Position numbers and translations under genes: made by a program. The notes below the pieces were generated by a model that was not told the origin of the DNA, did not search any database, and worked only from the letters and a program-made list of their open reading frames with translations. From Rhodoferax sp. (GTDB lineage: Bacteria > Pseudomonadota > Gammaproteobacteria > Burkholderiales > Burkholderiaceae_C), in contig JARLJH010000006.1 in NCBI GenBank assembly GCA_031291305.1, forward strand, positions 1-64,000: a stretch of DNA of 64,000 nt. Reading direction: 5' to 3'. This document shows, one piece after another, positions 11,201-20,579 of the stretch; the first letter of the stretch is position 1; each line of letters starts with the position of its first letter.

Positions 11201-12456
11201 AACATGGCCGCGAGCGTGAGCGCCATAAAGTGCCTTACGGTGCCATCCTGACCATCAAGGCCGACCAAGCTATCAAGGCCGGCACGATTCTGGCCAACTG
11301 GGACCCGCTGACTCGCCCCATCATCACAGAATTTGCCGGCAAGGCGCATTTTGAAAATGTGGAAGAAGGCTTGACGGTCGCCAAACAGGTCGACGAAGTC
11401 ACCGGCTTGTCCACCTTGGTGGTCATTGACCCGAAACGTCGCGGATCTGCCAAAGTCGTTCGCCCGCAAGTCAAGCTGATCGATGCCTCAGGCAATGAAG
11501 TCAAGATCCCTGGCACCGATCACTCGGTGACGATCGGCTTCCCGATTGGCGCGCTGGTGCAAGTGCGTGACGGTCAGGACGTGGGACCCGGCGAAGTGCT
11601 GGCGCGTATCCCTGTTGAAGGTCAGAAGACCCGCGACATTACCGGCGGTCTGCCACGTGTGGCCGAGTTGTTCGAAGCCCGCTCACCCAAAGACAAGGGC
11701 GTACTGGCTGAAATGACCGGCACCATCTCGTTCGGCAAGGAAACCAAAGGCAAGATCCGTCTGCAGATCACCGACCCCGAAGGCAAAGTCTGGGAAGAAC
11801 TGGTGCCCAAAGAGAAGAACATCCTGGTGCACGAAGGCCAGATTGTCAACAAGGGCGAATCCGTGGTCGATGGGCCGGCCGATCCGCAAGACATCTTGCG
11901 TCTGCTGGGTGCAGAGGAACTGGCACGCTACATCGTGGACGAAGTGCAGGACGTGTACCGTTTGCAAGGCGTGAAGATCAATGACAAGCACATCGAAGTG
12001 ATTGTTCGCCAGATGCTGCGTCGTGTGGTGGTGGAAGCTGCCGGGGATTCCAACTACATCAACGGTGAGCAGGTCGAGCGTTCGGAAATGCTCAACACCA
12101 ACGACGCCTTGCGCGCCGAGGGCAAAGTTCCTGCCGTCTTCACCAATTTGCTGCTGGGTATCACCAAGGCATCCTTGTCCACCGACAGCTTCATCAGCGC
12201 GGCGTCCTTCCAGGAAACCACCCGCGTATTGACCGAAGCCGCCATCATGGGCAAGCGCGACGAGCTGCGTGGCCTGAAGGAAAACGTGATCGTTGGTCGT
12301 CTGATTCCGGCAGGTACCGGCATGGCCTACCACGATGCCCGCAAGGTACGAGAGAACATGGACGACGCTGAGCGCCGTGCCATTGCTGAAGCCGAAGCTG
12401 CCGAACTGGCCGGTGAAAGCGAAGCCGAGATGGGTGAAGGAACTGCGGCCGAATAA
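8242..12456 (+). CDS. rpoC: DNA-directed RNA polymerase subunit beta'
   Basis: This is the largest polymerase subunit, 1404 residues. The N-terminal zinc finger has the four cysteines of CLCGKY and CEKCG near residues 72-90. The active-site magnesium loop [12 protein letters not shown] lies near residue 456. The second zinc-binding set ([15 protein letters not shown]) lies near 890. The start ATG follows AAGGA at about 12 bases. The C-terminus is acidic and alanine rich. A strong terminator follows within 25 bases and ends the operon. Confidence 0.98.
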   Translation: MKSLLDLFKQFTPDEHFDAIKIGMASPEKIRSWSFGEVKKPETINYRTFKPERDGLFCAKIFGPIKDYECLCGKYKRLKHRGVICEKCGVEVTQTKVRRERMGHIDLAAPCAHIWFLKSLPSRLGLVLDMTLRDIERVLYFEAYVVTDPGMTPLKKFSIMSEDDFDAKFKEYGDEFQAKMGAEGVKELLQNLDIESEIEKLRNDPSGSELKIKKNTKRLKLLEAFKKSGIKPEWMVLDVLPVLPPDLRPLVPLDGGRFATSDLNDLYRRVINRNSRLRRLLELKAPEIIARNEKRMLQESVDSLLDNGRRGKAMTGANKRALKSLADMIKGKGGRFRQNLLGKRVDYSGRSVIVVGPTLKLHQCGLPKLMALELFKPFIFARLEAMGIATTIKAAKKEVETGTPVVWDILEEVIKEHPVMLNRAPTLHRLGIQAFEPILIEGKAIQLHPLVCAAFNADFDGDQMAVHIPLSVEAQMEARTLMLASNNVLFPSNGEPSIVPSQDVVLGLYYTTRDRINGKGEGLIFSDVSEVQRAFDAGEVEMSARINVRLTEYTKNKETGELVPSTKLWETTAGRALLSEILPKGLPFEFINKALKKKEISRLINASFRKCGLKETVIFADKLLQYGFRLATRAGISISIEDMLVPTEKPGIIERAEKEVKEIAQQYTSGLVTAGERYNKVVDIWGKAGDEVSKVMMGQLSKETVIDRHGNKVPQESFNSIYMMADSGARGSAAQIRQVAGMRGLMAKPDGSIIETPITANFREGLNVLEYFISTHGARKGLADTALKTANSGYLTRRLVDVTQDLVVTEQDCGTHNGYLMRAIVEGGETIESLRDRILGRTAADDILHPENRSVLAPAGTMLDEDMIESLEIAGVDEVKVRTALTCETRFGICARCYGRDLGRGGLVNGGEAVGVIAAQSIGEPGTQLTMRTFHIGGAASRAAIASSVEAKSNGNIGFNATMRYVTNGKGELVVISRSGEIIIQDEHGRERERHKVPYGAILTIKADQAIKAGTILANWDPLTRPIITEFAGKAHFENVEEGLTVAKQVDEVTGLSTLVVIDPKRRGSAKVVRPQVKLIDASGNEVKIPGTDHSVTIGFPIGALVQVRDGQDVGPGEVLARIPVEGQKTRDITGGLPRVAELFEARSPKDKGVLAEMTGTISFGKETKGKIRLQITDPEGKVWEELVPKEKNILVHEGQIVNKGESVVDGPADPQDILRLLGAEELARYIVDEVQDVYRLQGVKINDKHIEVIVRQMLRRVVVEAAGDSNYINGEQVERSEMLNTNDALRAEGKVPAVFTNLLLGITKASLSTDSFISAASFQETTRVLTEAAIMGKRDELRGLKENVIVGRLIPAGTGMAYHDARKVRENMDDAERRAIAEAEAAELAGESEAEMGEGTAAE

Positions 12457-12477
12457 GCTGTTTGCTATCTAAAATAT

Positions 12478-12517
12478 AACGCCTCACGCCCTATTGACGG
12501 GGGCCTGAGGCGTTTTT
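12478..12517 (+). terminator. Intrinsic terminator after rpoC
   Basis: AACGCCTCA (12478-12486) pairs perfectly with TGAGGCGTT (12506-12514), followed by further T residues to 12517. It closes the rpoBC transcript only 16 bases before the rsmB start codon, so rsmB must be read either through the terminator or from a promoter within rpoC. Confidence 0.88.
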
Positions 12518-12532
12518 AATGATGTATTCGCA

Positions 12533-13855
12533 ATGAACGACGAACAGCGACTCCCTTTGTGGCGCCAACTCCAGGCGGTCACCAACGTGCTGCACGCCAT
12601 CCGTCGTGGGCAGTCGGGCACAGCCGCACTGGCTGAAGTAACGCCTGCACTGCGCCCTGGCGTTCAAGCCTTGAGCTTTGAGGTATTGCGCTCTCTTGGG
12701 CGCGCGCAAGCGCTACGCAAGTTACTTGCCCCCCGCGCACCGCCGCCGTTGGTTGATGCCCTGTTGTGCACCGCGCTGGCATTATTGTGGCGTGGGCAAG
12801 ATGCTTCTTACGACGCGTTCACGCTGGTCAACCAGGCGGTGGAAGCTGCCAAAAAGTCCTCCACCATCAAACCGCAGGCGGCTTTCGTCAACGCTTGCCT
12901 GCGGCGCTTCTTGCGCGAACGCAAGAGGATGGTCGAGCAAACCGACAACGACCCCGTCGCTCGGTGGAATCATCCAGCCTGGTGGATCAAGCAACTGCAA
13001 GCTGACTGGCCCAGCCAATGGCAAAGCATCCTGGCGGCGGCAGACTGGCATGCACCCATGGTCTTGCGCGTGAACGTGCGCCACGGCGCGCCTGCCGACT
13101 ACCTGAAGATACTCCACGACGCAGGTATTTCAGCCACAGCGATTGGCGCCTTCGGGGTTGCTCTGGAGTGTGCGTGTGCGGTACAACTCTTACCCGGTTT
13201 TGCAGAAGGATGGGTGTCGGTGCAGGATAGCGCGGCACAACTGGCCGCACCTTTGCTGCTAGCCGGGCTGGAATCTGCTGGAGAACTGCGGGTACTCGAT
13301 GCCTGCGCCGCCCCAGGCGGCAAGACAGCACATCTGCTGGAACTCAGCAATGCTGCAGTCACGGCCTTGGACGTGGACCCGGCTCGCTGCGAGCGCATCC
13401 ACCAAACGATTGAGCGCCTGGGGCTGCACGCCGAAGTCGTGGCAGCTGATGCGGCAGATGTTTCAGCGTGGTGGGATGGAGCGCCATTTGACGCCATTTT
13501 GCTGGACGCTCCCTGCTCAGCTTCAGGCATCGTGCGCAGACACCCGGACATACGGTGGCTACGCCGACAGACCGACATCGGCCAGCTGGTAGCCAGCCAG
13601 GCGAGGTTACTCCATCGGCTCTGGCCGCTAATCAAGCCAGGCGGGCGCTTGCTGTACTGCACCTGCTCGGTCTTCAAAGCTGAAGGCGAACAGCAGGTGG
13701 CAGCGTTTCTTGCCAACCACAACCAGGCAAAATTATTGGCATCTCCTGGACATTTGTTGCCCCTGGGTGACCACCCAATAGCAATGCCCGCCGACAATCC
13801 CAGCCGTGACCATGATGGCTTTTATTACGCACTTCTCGAAAAAGCGCCCGCTTAA
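12533..13855 (+). CDS. rsmB: 16S rRNA (cytosine-967-C5)-methyltransferase RsmB
   Basis: RsmB methylates C967 of 16S rRNA using SAM. The protein has 440 residues. The N-terminal NusB-like domain spans about 1-140, and the Rossmann methyltransferase core follows. Motif I is DACAAPGGKTAHLLE near residue 260. The conserved DAPCSASG lies near 325 and the catalytic-cysteine motif YCTCSVF near 376. The start ATG lacks a good Shine-Dalgarno. The 3' end overlaps the next gene by about 44 bases, and rsmB, DUF4390, NtrY-like and NtrX-like genes appear to form one unit. Confidence 0.93.
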   Translation: MNDEQRLPLWRQLQAVTNVLHAIRRGQSGTAALAEVTPALRPGVQALSFEVLRSLGRAQALRKLLAPRAPPPLVDALLCTALALLWRGQDASYDAFTLVNQAVEAAKKSSTIKPQAAFVNACLRRFLRERKRMVEQTDNDPVARWNHPAWWIKQLQADWPSQWQSILAAADWHAPMVLRVNVRHGAPADYLKILHDAGISATAIGAFGVALECACAVQLLPGFAEGWVSVQDSAAQLAAPLLLAGLESAGELRVLDACAAPGGKTAHLLELSNAAVTALDVDPARCERIHQTIERLGLHAEVVAADAADVSAWWDGAPFDAILLDAPCSASGIVRRHPDIRWLRRQTDIGQLVASQARLLHRLWPLIKPGGRLLYCTCSVFKAEGEQQVAAFLANHNQAKLLASPGHLLPLGDHPIAMPADNPSRDHDGFYYALLEKAPA

Positions 13856-14465
13856 TCTCTGGGCTTGGCTGCTGACAGCTGCACTGCTGTGCCTGCCGTT
13901 GGGCTTGACCCACGCAACAGAAGCCGTGCCAAGCGCCAAAGAGACTGGCAACACGCCATCGCTGGTGCTGGAGGTCTCGGACGGGAGCCTGCTGCTGTCT
14001 GCGCATTTCGGTTTTACGCTTCCTGCGGTCGTTGAAGATGCCTTGTACAAAGGCATTCCCATTTACTTCATGGCACAGGCTGATTTGCTGCGGGAACGCT
14101 GGTATTGGACCAAGAAGACCGTCGCCTCCGTACAGCGGCGATTACGGTTGGCCTATCACCCGTTGACACGGCGCTGGCGTCTCACCATGGGTGACGGCGA
14201 CATGACCGAAGCGACACAGGGACTCACACTGAGCCAGAGCTTTGACACACTTGACGAAGCTATGGCAGCCGTCAGACGTACTTCGCGATGGAAGATCGCC
14301 GAGGTGCGAGACATCGTGCCGGGCAACAAGCATGTCGTGACCTTCAGCTTTGAGCTCGACACCTCCCAACTCCCCAGACCCTTGCAAATCGGCACGCTGG
14401 GCCAGTCAGACTGGGTGATTGACGTACGGCTCTCTCAGGCGTTTGATCCGGAAAGCATCAAGTGA
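13812..14465 (+). CDS. DUF4390 family exported protein
   Basis: A protein of about 217 residues with a predicted signal peptide (hydrophobic LWAWLLTAALLCLPLGLTHA near 17-36). The rest resembles the DUF4390 family, which has no assigned biochemical function; matching features include the RERWYWTKKTV segment and the WRLTMGDGD region. The family is often encoded beside NtrY-like kinases, and here the stop overlaps the kinase GTG by four bases (GTGA). It may therefore be a periplasmic accessory of that system, which is an inference from order. The start is uncertain among GTG 13806, ATG 13812 and ATG 13815. Confidence 0.8.
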   Translation: MMAFITHFSKKRPLNLWAWLLTAALLCLPLGLTHATEAVPSAKETGNTPSLVLEVSDGSLLLSAHFGFTLPAVVEDALYKGIPIYFMAQADLLRERWYWTKKTVASVQRRLRLAYHPLTRRWRLTMGDGDMTEATQGLTLSQSFDTLDEAMAAVRRTSRWKIAEVRDIVPGNKHVVTFSFELDTSQLPRPLQIGTLGQSDWVIDVRLSQAFDPESIK

Positions 14466-16765
14466 ACCAAGCCAGCACCATAGCCCAGAGAAAATCACGC
14501 GCCTTGCGCTGGACCGTTGGGCTTGGGTTGACGGCCATGGTGGCGGTGGGTTTGGTGCTCCTATTCTTGCTAACCCAAGCCACAAGTAATCGCGATTTGT
14601 ACGAACGCAATTACAAGATACTGTTTGACGTCAATGTGGTGGTGGCCTCATTGCTGTTGTTGGCCATTGTCTGGATTGCTTTCCGGCTGATGAAGCGGCT
14701 GCAGCAGAAAAAGTTTGGTAGCCGTTTGCTGGTCAAATTGGCTGCCGTGTTCGCGCTGGCCGGTTTTGCACCCGGGGTTCTGATTTATGTGGTGTCCTAC
14801 CAGTTCGTATCGCGTTCCATTGAGAGTTGGTTTGATGTCAAAGTCGAAAGCGCTCTGAGCGCCGGGTTGAATTTGGGGCGAAGCACGCTGGAAGCCCTGT
14901 CGGCTGACCTGGTCGGCAAAACGCGTGCGGCATCGGCGCAACTCTCAGACAAAGCCGACGCCAGCGTGGCTTTGCCTTTGGAGCGGGCGCGTGAGACGAT
15001 GGGCGCAGATGATCTCCAACTCTGGCGAGCTTCCGGTCGATTGGTGGCCGCAGCTGGCCAATCGCGCTACCAACTCACCCCCGATATGCCCACGCCACAG
15101 CAATTTCGCACCGCTCGAGACCAGCGAACCATCACCTGGATTGACGGGCTTGACGAGGGTGTGGCTCGGGGGCCTGCAACTGCCCGCGTCAAAGTCCTGG
15201 CGCTAGTCAGTAGCATGGGCGTAGGCACACTGGGAGAGGCGCGCTATTTGCTCGCAGTCAAGGCGCTACCGGCCGACCTGGTAGAGAACGCCATGGCTGT
15301 CACCCAAGCCAACCGTGAATATCAAGAACGTGCGCTGGCGCGTGAAGGCTTGCGCCGCATGTATATCGGCACCTTGACACTCAGCCTGTTCATGGCAGTC
15401 TTTGGCGGTGTGCTGCTGGCCGTGATATTAGGCAATCAAATCGCGCGCCCTTTGCTGTTGCTAGCCGATGGCGTACGCGAAGTGGCTTCTGGTGATCTCT
15501 CCCCCAAGGCTTCGTTACGCGGCAAAGACGAGCTTGACGGCCTGACACGTTCCTTTGCAGATATGACGCAGCAACTTCTGGAGGCCAGGCAGGCGGTTCA
15601 GACCAGCATGGAGCAAACCAACGCCGCCCGCGCCAATCTGCAGACCATTCTGGACAACCTGACAGCCGGGGTGTTGGTGCTGGAGCCAGACGGCACCGTT
15701 TCGTCATCTAACCCCGGCGCCACTCGCATCCTAAAACTGCCGCTGGCTGCCTACGAAGGCAAGCGCCTGAGCGACATTGATGGGTTAAAGAGTTTTGGCG
15801 AAAGCGTCCAGCAGCAGTTTGAAGCGTTTATGGCACATGGAAGTGAGCGCAACCTGGATCACTGGCAACAATCGTTCGAACTCGGCAACAGCAGTATCGA
15901 CACCAATGGGCGGCCCAGCAACACCACGATCACATTGATAGCACGCGGCGCGGAGCTGCCCGGCAATCAGTACTTGCTGGTATTTGATGACATCTCAGAA
16001 ATTGTGTCCGCTCAGCGCGCCCAAGCCTGGGGCGAGGTCGCCCGTCGGCTGGCGCACGAAATCAAGAATCCACTCACCCCTATCCAACTTTCTGCAGAGC
16101 GGCTTGAGATGAAGCTGGCCGGTAAATTGGGCACCCCGGAGCAGGCGCTGTTGACGAAATCTGTCAAAACTATCGTCGATCAAGTGGATGCCATGAAGCG
16201 GCTGGTCAACGAGTTTCGTGATTACGCCCGTTTACCTGCTGCGGAACTCCAATCGCTGGATCTGAACGCACTGGCGCTGGAGGTACTAAACCTGTACGCT
16301 CCCGACCACGCTCAGGTGCCGATCAGCACCGATCTTGACCCAGCCTGCCCGCCGATCCAGGGTGACCCTCAACAACTGCGACAAGTGCTGCACAACCTGT
16401 TGCAAAACGCGCAAGACGCCACTACCAGTGCCGGGCGCGCAAACCCTGATCACCCGGTGATTCTGAAAACGCAGTGGCTTGCCACAGCGCAGCGTGTACG
16501 CATGAGTGTGCTGGACAGCGGCTTAGGTTTTCCTGAGAACATCTTGAAACGCGCCTTCGAACCCTATGTCACAACCAAGGACAAAGGCACCGGGTTGGGA
16601 CTGGCTGTCGTCAAAAAGATAGCAGATGAGCACGGCGCACGGGTCGATATCAGCAACAGGCAGCAAGGCGACCAGCTAACTGGCGCGCAAGTGTCGCTAT
16701 CATTCGCCGTGGACCACGCCGAGACACATCGGACAACCCAGGCGCAGCAAGCACAGACAATCTGA
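14462..16765 (+). CDS. ntrY: NtrY-like membrane sensor histidine kinase
   Basis: A 767-residue inner-membrane histidine kinase. Hydrophobic segments lie near residues 17-40, 57-76, 92-118 and 305-325. A HAMP region follows near 325-385, then a PAS-like domain (ANLQTILDNLTAGVLVL) near 395-510. The H-box is RLAHEIKNPLTPIQLSAERL near 532, with the phosphorylated His in AHEIKNP. The ATP-binding domain has LLQNAQDAT and GTGLGLAVVKKI. The GTG start overlaps the upstream stop codon. The H-box type matches the NtrY/NtrB group. The signal sensed is unknown; the paired regulator follows after 15 bases. Confidence 0.9.
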   Translation: MNQASTIAQRKSRALRWTVGLGLTAMVAVGLVLLFLLTQATSNRDLYERNYKILFDVNVVVASLLLLAIVWIAFRLMKRLQQKKFGSRLLVKLAAVFALAGFAPGVLIYVVSYQFVSRSIESWFDVKVESALSAGLNLGRSTLEALSADLVGKTRAASAQLSDKADASVALPLERARETMGADDLQLWRASGRLVAAAGQSRYQLTPDMPTPQQFRTARDQRTITWIDGLDEGVARGPATARVKVLALVSSMGVGTLGEARYLLAVKALPADLVENAMAVTQANREYQERALAREGLRRMYIGTLTLSLFMAVFGGVLLAVILGNQIARPLLLLADGVREVASGDLSPKASLRGKDELDGLTRSFADMTQQLLEARQAVQTSMEQTNAARANLQTILDNLTAGVLVLEPDGTVSSSNPGATRILKLPLAAYEGKRLSDIDGLKSFGESVQQQFEAFMAHGSERNLDHWQQSFELGNSSIDTNGRPSNTTITLIARGAELPGNQYLLVFDDISEIVSAQRAQAWGEVARRLAHEIKNPLTPIQLSAERLEMKLAGKLGTPEQALLTKSVKTIVDQVDAMKRLVNEFRDYARLPAAELQSLDLNALALEVLNLYAPDHAQVPISTDLDPACPPIQGDPQQLRQVLHNLLQNAQDATTSAGRANPDHPVILKTQWLATAQRVRMSVLDSGLGFPENILKRAFEPYVTTKDKGTGLGLAVVKKIADEHGARVDISNRQQGDQLTGAQVSLSFAVDHAETHRTTQAQQAQTI

Positions 16766-16780
16766 AGGGAACAACACAGC

Positions 16781-17461
16781 ATGGCAAACATTCTGGTGGT
16801 GGATGACGAGTTGGGCATACGCGATTTGCTATGTGAAATCCTCAACGACGAAGGGCACAACGTTGAAGTCGCTGAAAACGCAGCGCAAGCCCGGGCTGCA
16901 CGGCTACGTGAGCGCCCCGACCTTGTTCTTCTGGACATCTGGATGCCCGATACCGACGGTGTAACGCTGCTCAAGGAGTGGTCTGCAATCGGCTTGCTGA
17001 CCATGCCTGTGATCATGATGAGTGGCCACGCCACCATTGACACAGCAGTCGAAGCCACCCGAATAGGTGCATTGGCGTTTCTGGAAAAACCCATTACGCT
17101 GCAAAAATTACTCAAGGCAGTGGAAAACGGTTTGGCCCGTGGTTCCTTGCGCAAGCCCACTGCTCCACCTGCCAGTCCGATGTATCAACGCATGGATGAC
17201 CTGCTGAAAGTAGCAGACATACCTGGATCAGCGGGTGAATCTCTGGCCGATCAGGGCCCACAGCACACGCAAAGCTTCATGCTGGACAAACCTTTGCGCG
17301 AGGGGCGCGACGAGTATGAAAAAGCGTATTTTGAATTCCACCTGGCCAAAGAAAATGGCTCGATGACGCGCGTGGCCGAAAAAACAGGGCTGGAACGCAC
17401 TCACCTTTACCGCAAGCTCAAACAACTTGGCGTCAACCTGACGCGTAGCAAGCGTGGCTGA
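16781..17461 (+). CDS. NtrX-like response regulator lacking the AAA+ sigma-54 domain
   Basis: This 226-residue protein has an N-terminal receiver (about 1-120) with acidic pocket VVDDE and phosphoacceptor in LVLLDIWMP, then a linker of about 55 residues. A C-terminal Fis-type helix-turn-helix reads NGSMTRVAEKTGLERTHLYR near 195-215. The AAA+ sigma-54 activation domain of true NtrX/NtrC (about 240 residues) is absent, although the frame is intact and the Fis helix retained. It therefore resembles the RegA/PrrA/ActR layout and probably does not activate sigma-54 polymerase. It is the cognate partner of the kinase just upstream. Confidence 0.9.
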   Translation: MANILVVDDELGIRDLLCEILNDEGHNVEVAENAAQARAARLRERPDLVLLDIWMPDTDGVTLLKEWSAIGLLTMPVIMMSGHATIDTAVEATRIGALAFLEKPITLQKLLKAVENGLARGSLRKPTAPPASPMYQRMDDLLKVADIPGSAGESLADQGPQHTQSFMLDKPLREGRDEYEKAYFEFHLAKENGSMTRVAEKTGLERTHLYRKLKQLGVNLTRSKRG

Positions 17462-17518
17462 AAAAGCTGCCCATGCGGCCGAAAAGCGCTTTACCAGACT
17501 GCTATAATGCAAGGCTCA

Positions 17519-17594
17519 GGCCCGGTAGCTCAGTCGGTAGAGCAGAGGATTGAAAATCCTTGTGTCGGTGGTTCGATTCCGCCCCAGGCCACCA
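17519..17594 (+). tRNA. tRNA-Phe (anticodon GAA)
   Basis: A 76-base cloverleaf with anticodon loop TTGAAAA, D-arm GCTCAGTCGGTAGAGC, T-loop TTCGATT and encoded CCA (17592-17594). The acceptor arms GGCCCGG (17519-17525) and CCAGGCC (17584-17590) pair except for a C17523-A17586 mismatch at the fifth pair. Confidence 0.96.
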
Positions 17595-17602
17595 AGAACC
17601 CC

Positions 17603-17633
17603 AAAAGCCAACTCCAAAAGAGTTGGCTTTTTT
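17603..17633 (+). terminator. Intrinsic terminator after tRNA-Phe
   Basis: AAAAGCCAACTC (17603-17614) pairs with GAGTTGGCTTTT through a five-base loop, and the T run continues to 17633. It is a textbook tRNA terminator. Confidence 0.92.
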
Positions 17634-17767
17634 GTTGTCTGAAACCATCCCATAATGCGATAGCCAAGGTCATCAGAATCGGCTTGAGCGGCCTTAGACT
17701 TCAAAATCTTCCATGTGGTTTCATCAGGTCTTGATCTGCAAACTATCAGAAAGGGCGGGCATTGCGC

Positions 17768-18766
17768 ATGAATAAAGTTAATTGGGGCATCCTCAGCACG
17801 GCCAAGATTGGTCGTGAAAAAGTCATTCCGGCCATGCAGCAGGGCCGGTGGAGCCATGTCGGCGCGATTGCGTCACGCTCGATGGCATCGGCGCAACAAG
17901 CGGCAAACGAGTTGGGCATCGCCCGCGCTTACGGTTCCTATGAGGATTTGCTGGCCGACCCCGAGATAGACGCCATCTACAACCCCTTGCCCAATGACCA
18001 GCATATTGCCTGGACGCTGGCCGCTGCGCGTGCGGGCAAGCATGTGCTGTGCGAAAAACCCTTTGCCATGAACGCCCGCGAGGCCGAAGTGTTGCGCGAA
18101 GTGGCGGGCAAGGTGCACATCATGGAAGCTTTCATGGTGCGCTTTCACCCCCAGTGGCTGCGCGCCCGCGAGTTGGTGCGCAGCGGCGTTTTGGGTGATC
18201 TACGCACAGTGCAGGTGTTTTTCTCCTACTTCAACCGCCAGAGCGACAACATCCGCAACCGACCGGAAGTGGGCGGCGGCGCCATTTACGATATTGGCTG
18301 TTATGCCATCGTGGCCGGACGTTTTTTGTTTGAGTCTGAACCTTTGCGGGCTATCACGCTCATTGACAACGACCCGGATTTCAAGACAGACCGCACCGCG
18401 ACAGCGATTCTGGACTTCGGCGGCGGGCGGCGACTGGACTTCACCGTCTCCACCCAATCCGTTCCCTATCAAAGGCTGCAGGCGATCGGCACCAAACAGC
18501 GGCTGGAGCTGGAGATCCCGTTCAACGCCCCGCTGGGTGGTGGGACCCGCATTTTTGTCGACGATGCCAGCGCGCCTGGCGGTGCATCTGCCGTGGCCGA
18601 AACCATCGCAGCGTGCAACATGTACACCCTGCAAGGCGACGCGTTTTCTCAAGCTGTTCGTGGGGTCATCCCCCTGCCCTATGGGCTGGATGACGCGATT
18701 TGCAACATGCGCATCATTGATGCGCTGTTCAGGTCGGGCCAGAGCGGTCAATGGGAAGGCGTCTGA
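17768..18766 (+). CDS. Gfo/Idh/MocA family NAD(P)-dependent oxidoreductase
   Basis: A 332-residue oxidoreductase of the glucose-fructose oxidoreductase/inositol dehydrogenase family. The Rossmann fold begins GILSTAKIGREKVIPAM. The conserved EKP motif is in VLCEKPFAMNAREAE near residue 98, and the C-terminal substrate domain contains GGGAIYDIGCYAI near 172. The substrate cannot be told from sequence; sugars, polyols and related compounds are typical. The ATG at 17768 was preferred over the TTG two codons earlier because GAAAGGGCG lies at suitable spacing. It is apparently monocistronic. Confidence 0.9.
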   Translation: MNKVNWGILSTAKIGREKVIPAMQQGRWSHVGAIASRSMASAQQAANELGIARAYGSYEDLLADPEIDAIYNPLPNDQHIAWTLAAARAGKHVLCEKPFAMNAREAEVLREVAGKVHIMEAFMVRFHPQWLRARELVRSGVLGDLRTVQVFFSYFNRQSDNIRNRPEVGGGAIYDIGCYAIVAGRFLFESEPLRAITLIDNDPDFKTDRTATAILDFGGGRRLDFTVSTQSVPYQRLQAIGTKQRLELEIPFNAPLGGGTRIFVDDASAPGGASAVAETIAACNMYTLQGDAFSQAVRGVIPLPYGLDDAICNMRIIDALFRSGQSGQWEGV

Positions 18767-18797
18767 AAGCGTCAGGTATAGATAGAGCCGGGAATTC

Positions 18798-20400
18798 CTA
18801 AGAGCTGAAACGCGACATGCGTTTGCGCTCGTACATGTCCTTGTCAGCCAATTTGATGAGGTCTTCAGGGCGCTCACCATCCGCCGGATACATGGCCAGA
18901 CCCACTGCACCACCAAACGCAGCCCGTTCGGAGCGTTCTCCGAAATCCACCTGCTGCAGAGGCTCAAGCAACACAGTCTCCAGATTTCTTCGCACCTGCT
19001 CGGCAGCCTGGCGCGATGAAACGTCATTGATTAGCAACACAAATTCGTCACCGGCATACCGCGCAACCAGATCACCCGGGCGTATGGCCGCACTCAAGCG
19101 GGCGGCGATCTCCACCAGGGCGCGATCCCCGGCTTCGTGCCCCAGGCCATCATTGATCATCTTGAAATTATTGAGGTCGACAAACAGCACAGCAAATGAC
19201 CGGCTGTCCTGCTGACGGCGTCCGTGCTCAATCCGGTTGGTGATGCTGCGCATCATCATGTCCTGATTATTCAGCCCCGTCAGCACATCAGTGCGCAGCT
19301 GGTACTGCATCTTTCGGAACGTGTTGGCCAGTACACCAATTTCGTCGTTACGGTTGACGTCCAGAGGTGCATCCAATCGCCCTTCACCGACGTCCTGTAC
19401 GGCCTGGGTCAGGCGTTTGATGTCACGGCTCACCCATCCCAGAATGCTCAGCCCAAGCGTCACCGCTGCTATCGCCGCCAAAAGCCCAATCAGCATCGTA
19501 CGTTGTATATTGGCCGTGATGCCCTGCATGAAATCGCTACGGGGGACTGCTACCACGACGATCCAGTTCAGACCAGCGGCATCCAGCACATGGTCATAGG
19601 CCAGTTCGGCCGCGTCACCATCTGGTCCGGTGAAAAGATGTGTGGTAGGGCCATCGACCTGGTGGTCCGATGTAACCCTGTCACGCACCTGTAGGTAGGC
19701 CGCCCGCTGCAATGGGCTGTCACTGTCAACGGCATTGACACGCGCGCTGCTGCCATCGGGCAGACGCACTGTATTGGGGCTGCTTGATGAAGCGATCAAT
19801 CTTCCATCGGACTCAATGATAAAAGCGACACCATGGCTGCTGATAGCCAGTTGTCTGACAAAGTCATTCAGCCGCTGCAGCGACATATCTGTCGCCACCA
19901 CGCCTTACAATTCACCATGCGGATCTAGCACGCGCCGAGCCTGCGTGGCAACCAGCTCGTCGGTTGTGAAGTCGATGTAAATGGAGGTCCAGGCATACGA
20001 ACTATTCGTTTCACCAGCCTTGTAACAGGGGCGCGTTCGTGGATCGAACAGCTTCTTTTCACAAACCGGCGTCCCCAATGCACCGTAAATGCCGCTGAAC
20101 CGACTGAACATACGCGGTTGATCTGCCTGCAGTTTGTAACGCAGTTCGGCGTCTTGCTGGTTGAAGCGCCACAAGCCAAATGCTTGTCCTTTGCGGTTGC
20201 CGTAATAGACGAAGTTGTTGGGATCGGTATGCAGCGATGTGGCTATCCAGAAGCGCGTACGCAAGGCCGCAAGATCAGCATCGATGGTTTCTGGTGCAGC
20301 CATACCATCGTGGAAAGCCGCTTCGAGCACCGCTGCCTGTGAAATAAGACAAGGCACCTATCAGCAACGCCACAGGAACAAACAATGGTGCGGCGCTCAT
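18798..20400 (-). pseudogene. Broken dCACHE-GGDEF diguanylate cyclase
   Basis: On the minus strand this encoded a membrane diguanylate cyclase, now interrupted twice. From ATG at 20400 the frame gives a transmembrane start (MSAAPLFVPVALLIGALSYF). The sensor domain (AVLEAAFHDGMAAPET onward) then continues in a different frame from about 20338, so one or two bases were lost or gained. Near 19905-19907 an in-frame TAA splits DPHGEL from GVVATDMSLQRL, in what is clearly the middle of one CACHE domain. The C-terminal fragment (from 19901) keeps a second hydrophobic segment, HAMP and a GGDEF domain with RYAGDEF. Without N-terminal anchoring or sensing it is probably non-functional, though sequencing error at one site cannot be excluded. 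Confidence 0.85.
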
Positions 20401-20483
20401 GAGTCTTAATTCTGCTCTTGGTGTCAGGGGGCCCTGGAACTGAAGATCATACGCCCAAGCTTCAGCCCGTTAAAATCGCCAAA

Positions 20484-20576
20484 CTCCAAGGAGCGTTGCA
20501 GCAGGCCACCGGGTCTGCCAGGCTTGGAACCCTCTCAACGACGCTCACCTGCCCCAACTTTTGCCCACAGGTGAGC
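20484..20576 (+). promoter_or_regulatory. SAH riboswitch controlling metH
   Basis: The sequence matches the S-adenosylhomocysteine riboswitch pattern. P1 is GAGCGT (20491-20496) with ACGCTC (20541-20546). P2 is GCAG (20498-20501) with CTGC (20515-20518). The pseudoknot is CCAAG (20486-20490) with CTTGG (20523-20527). The P1 3' strand extends into GCTCACCTG (20543-20551), which is the exact complement of CAGGTGAGC (20568-20576), the metH ribosome-binding site. SAH binding would hold P1 and free the site; without SAH the site would be masked. This fits an ON switch for recycling homocysteine to methionine. Confidence 0.9.
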
Positions 20577-20579
20577 CAC

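Noticed and set aside
20418-20579. N-terminal extension of MetH by 54 codons
   Set aside because: The extension lies across the SAH riboswitch and matches no MetH domain; the ribosome-binding site sits just before ATG 20580.
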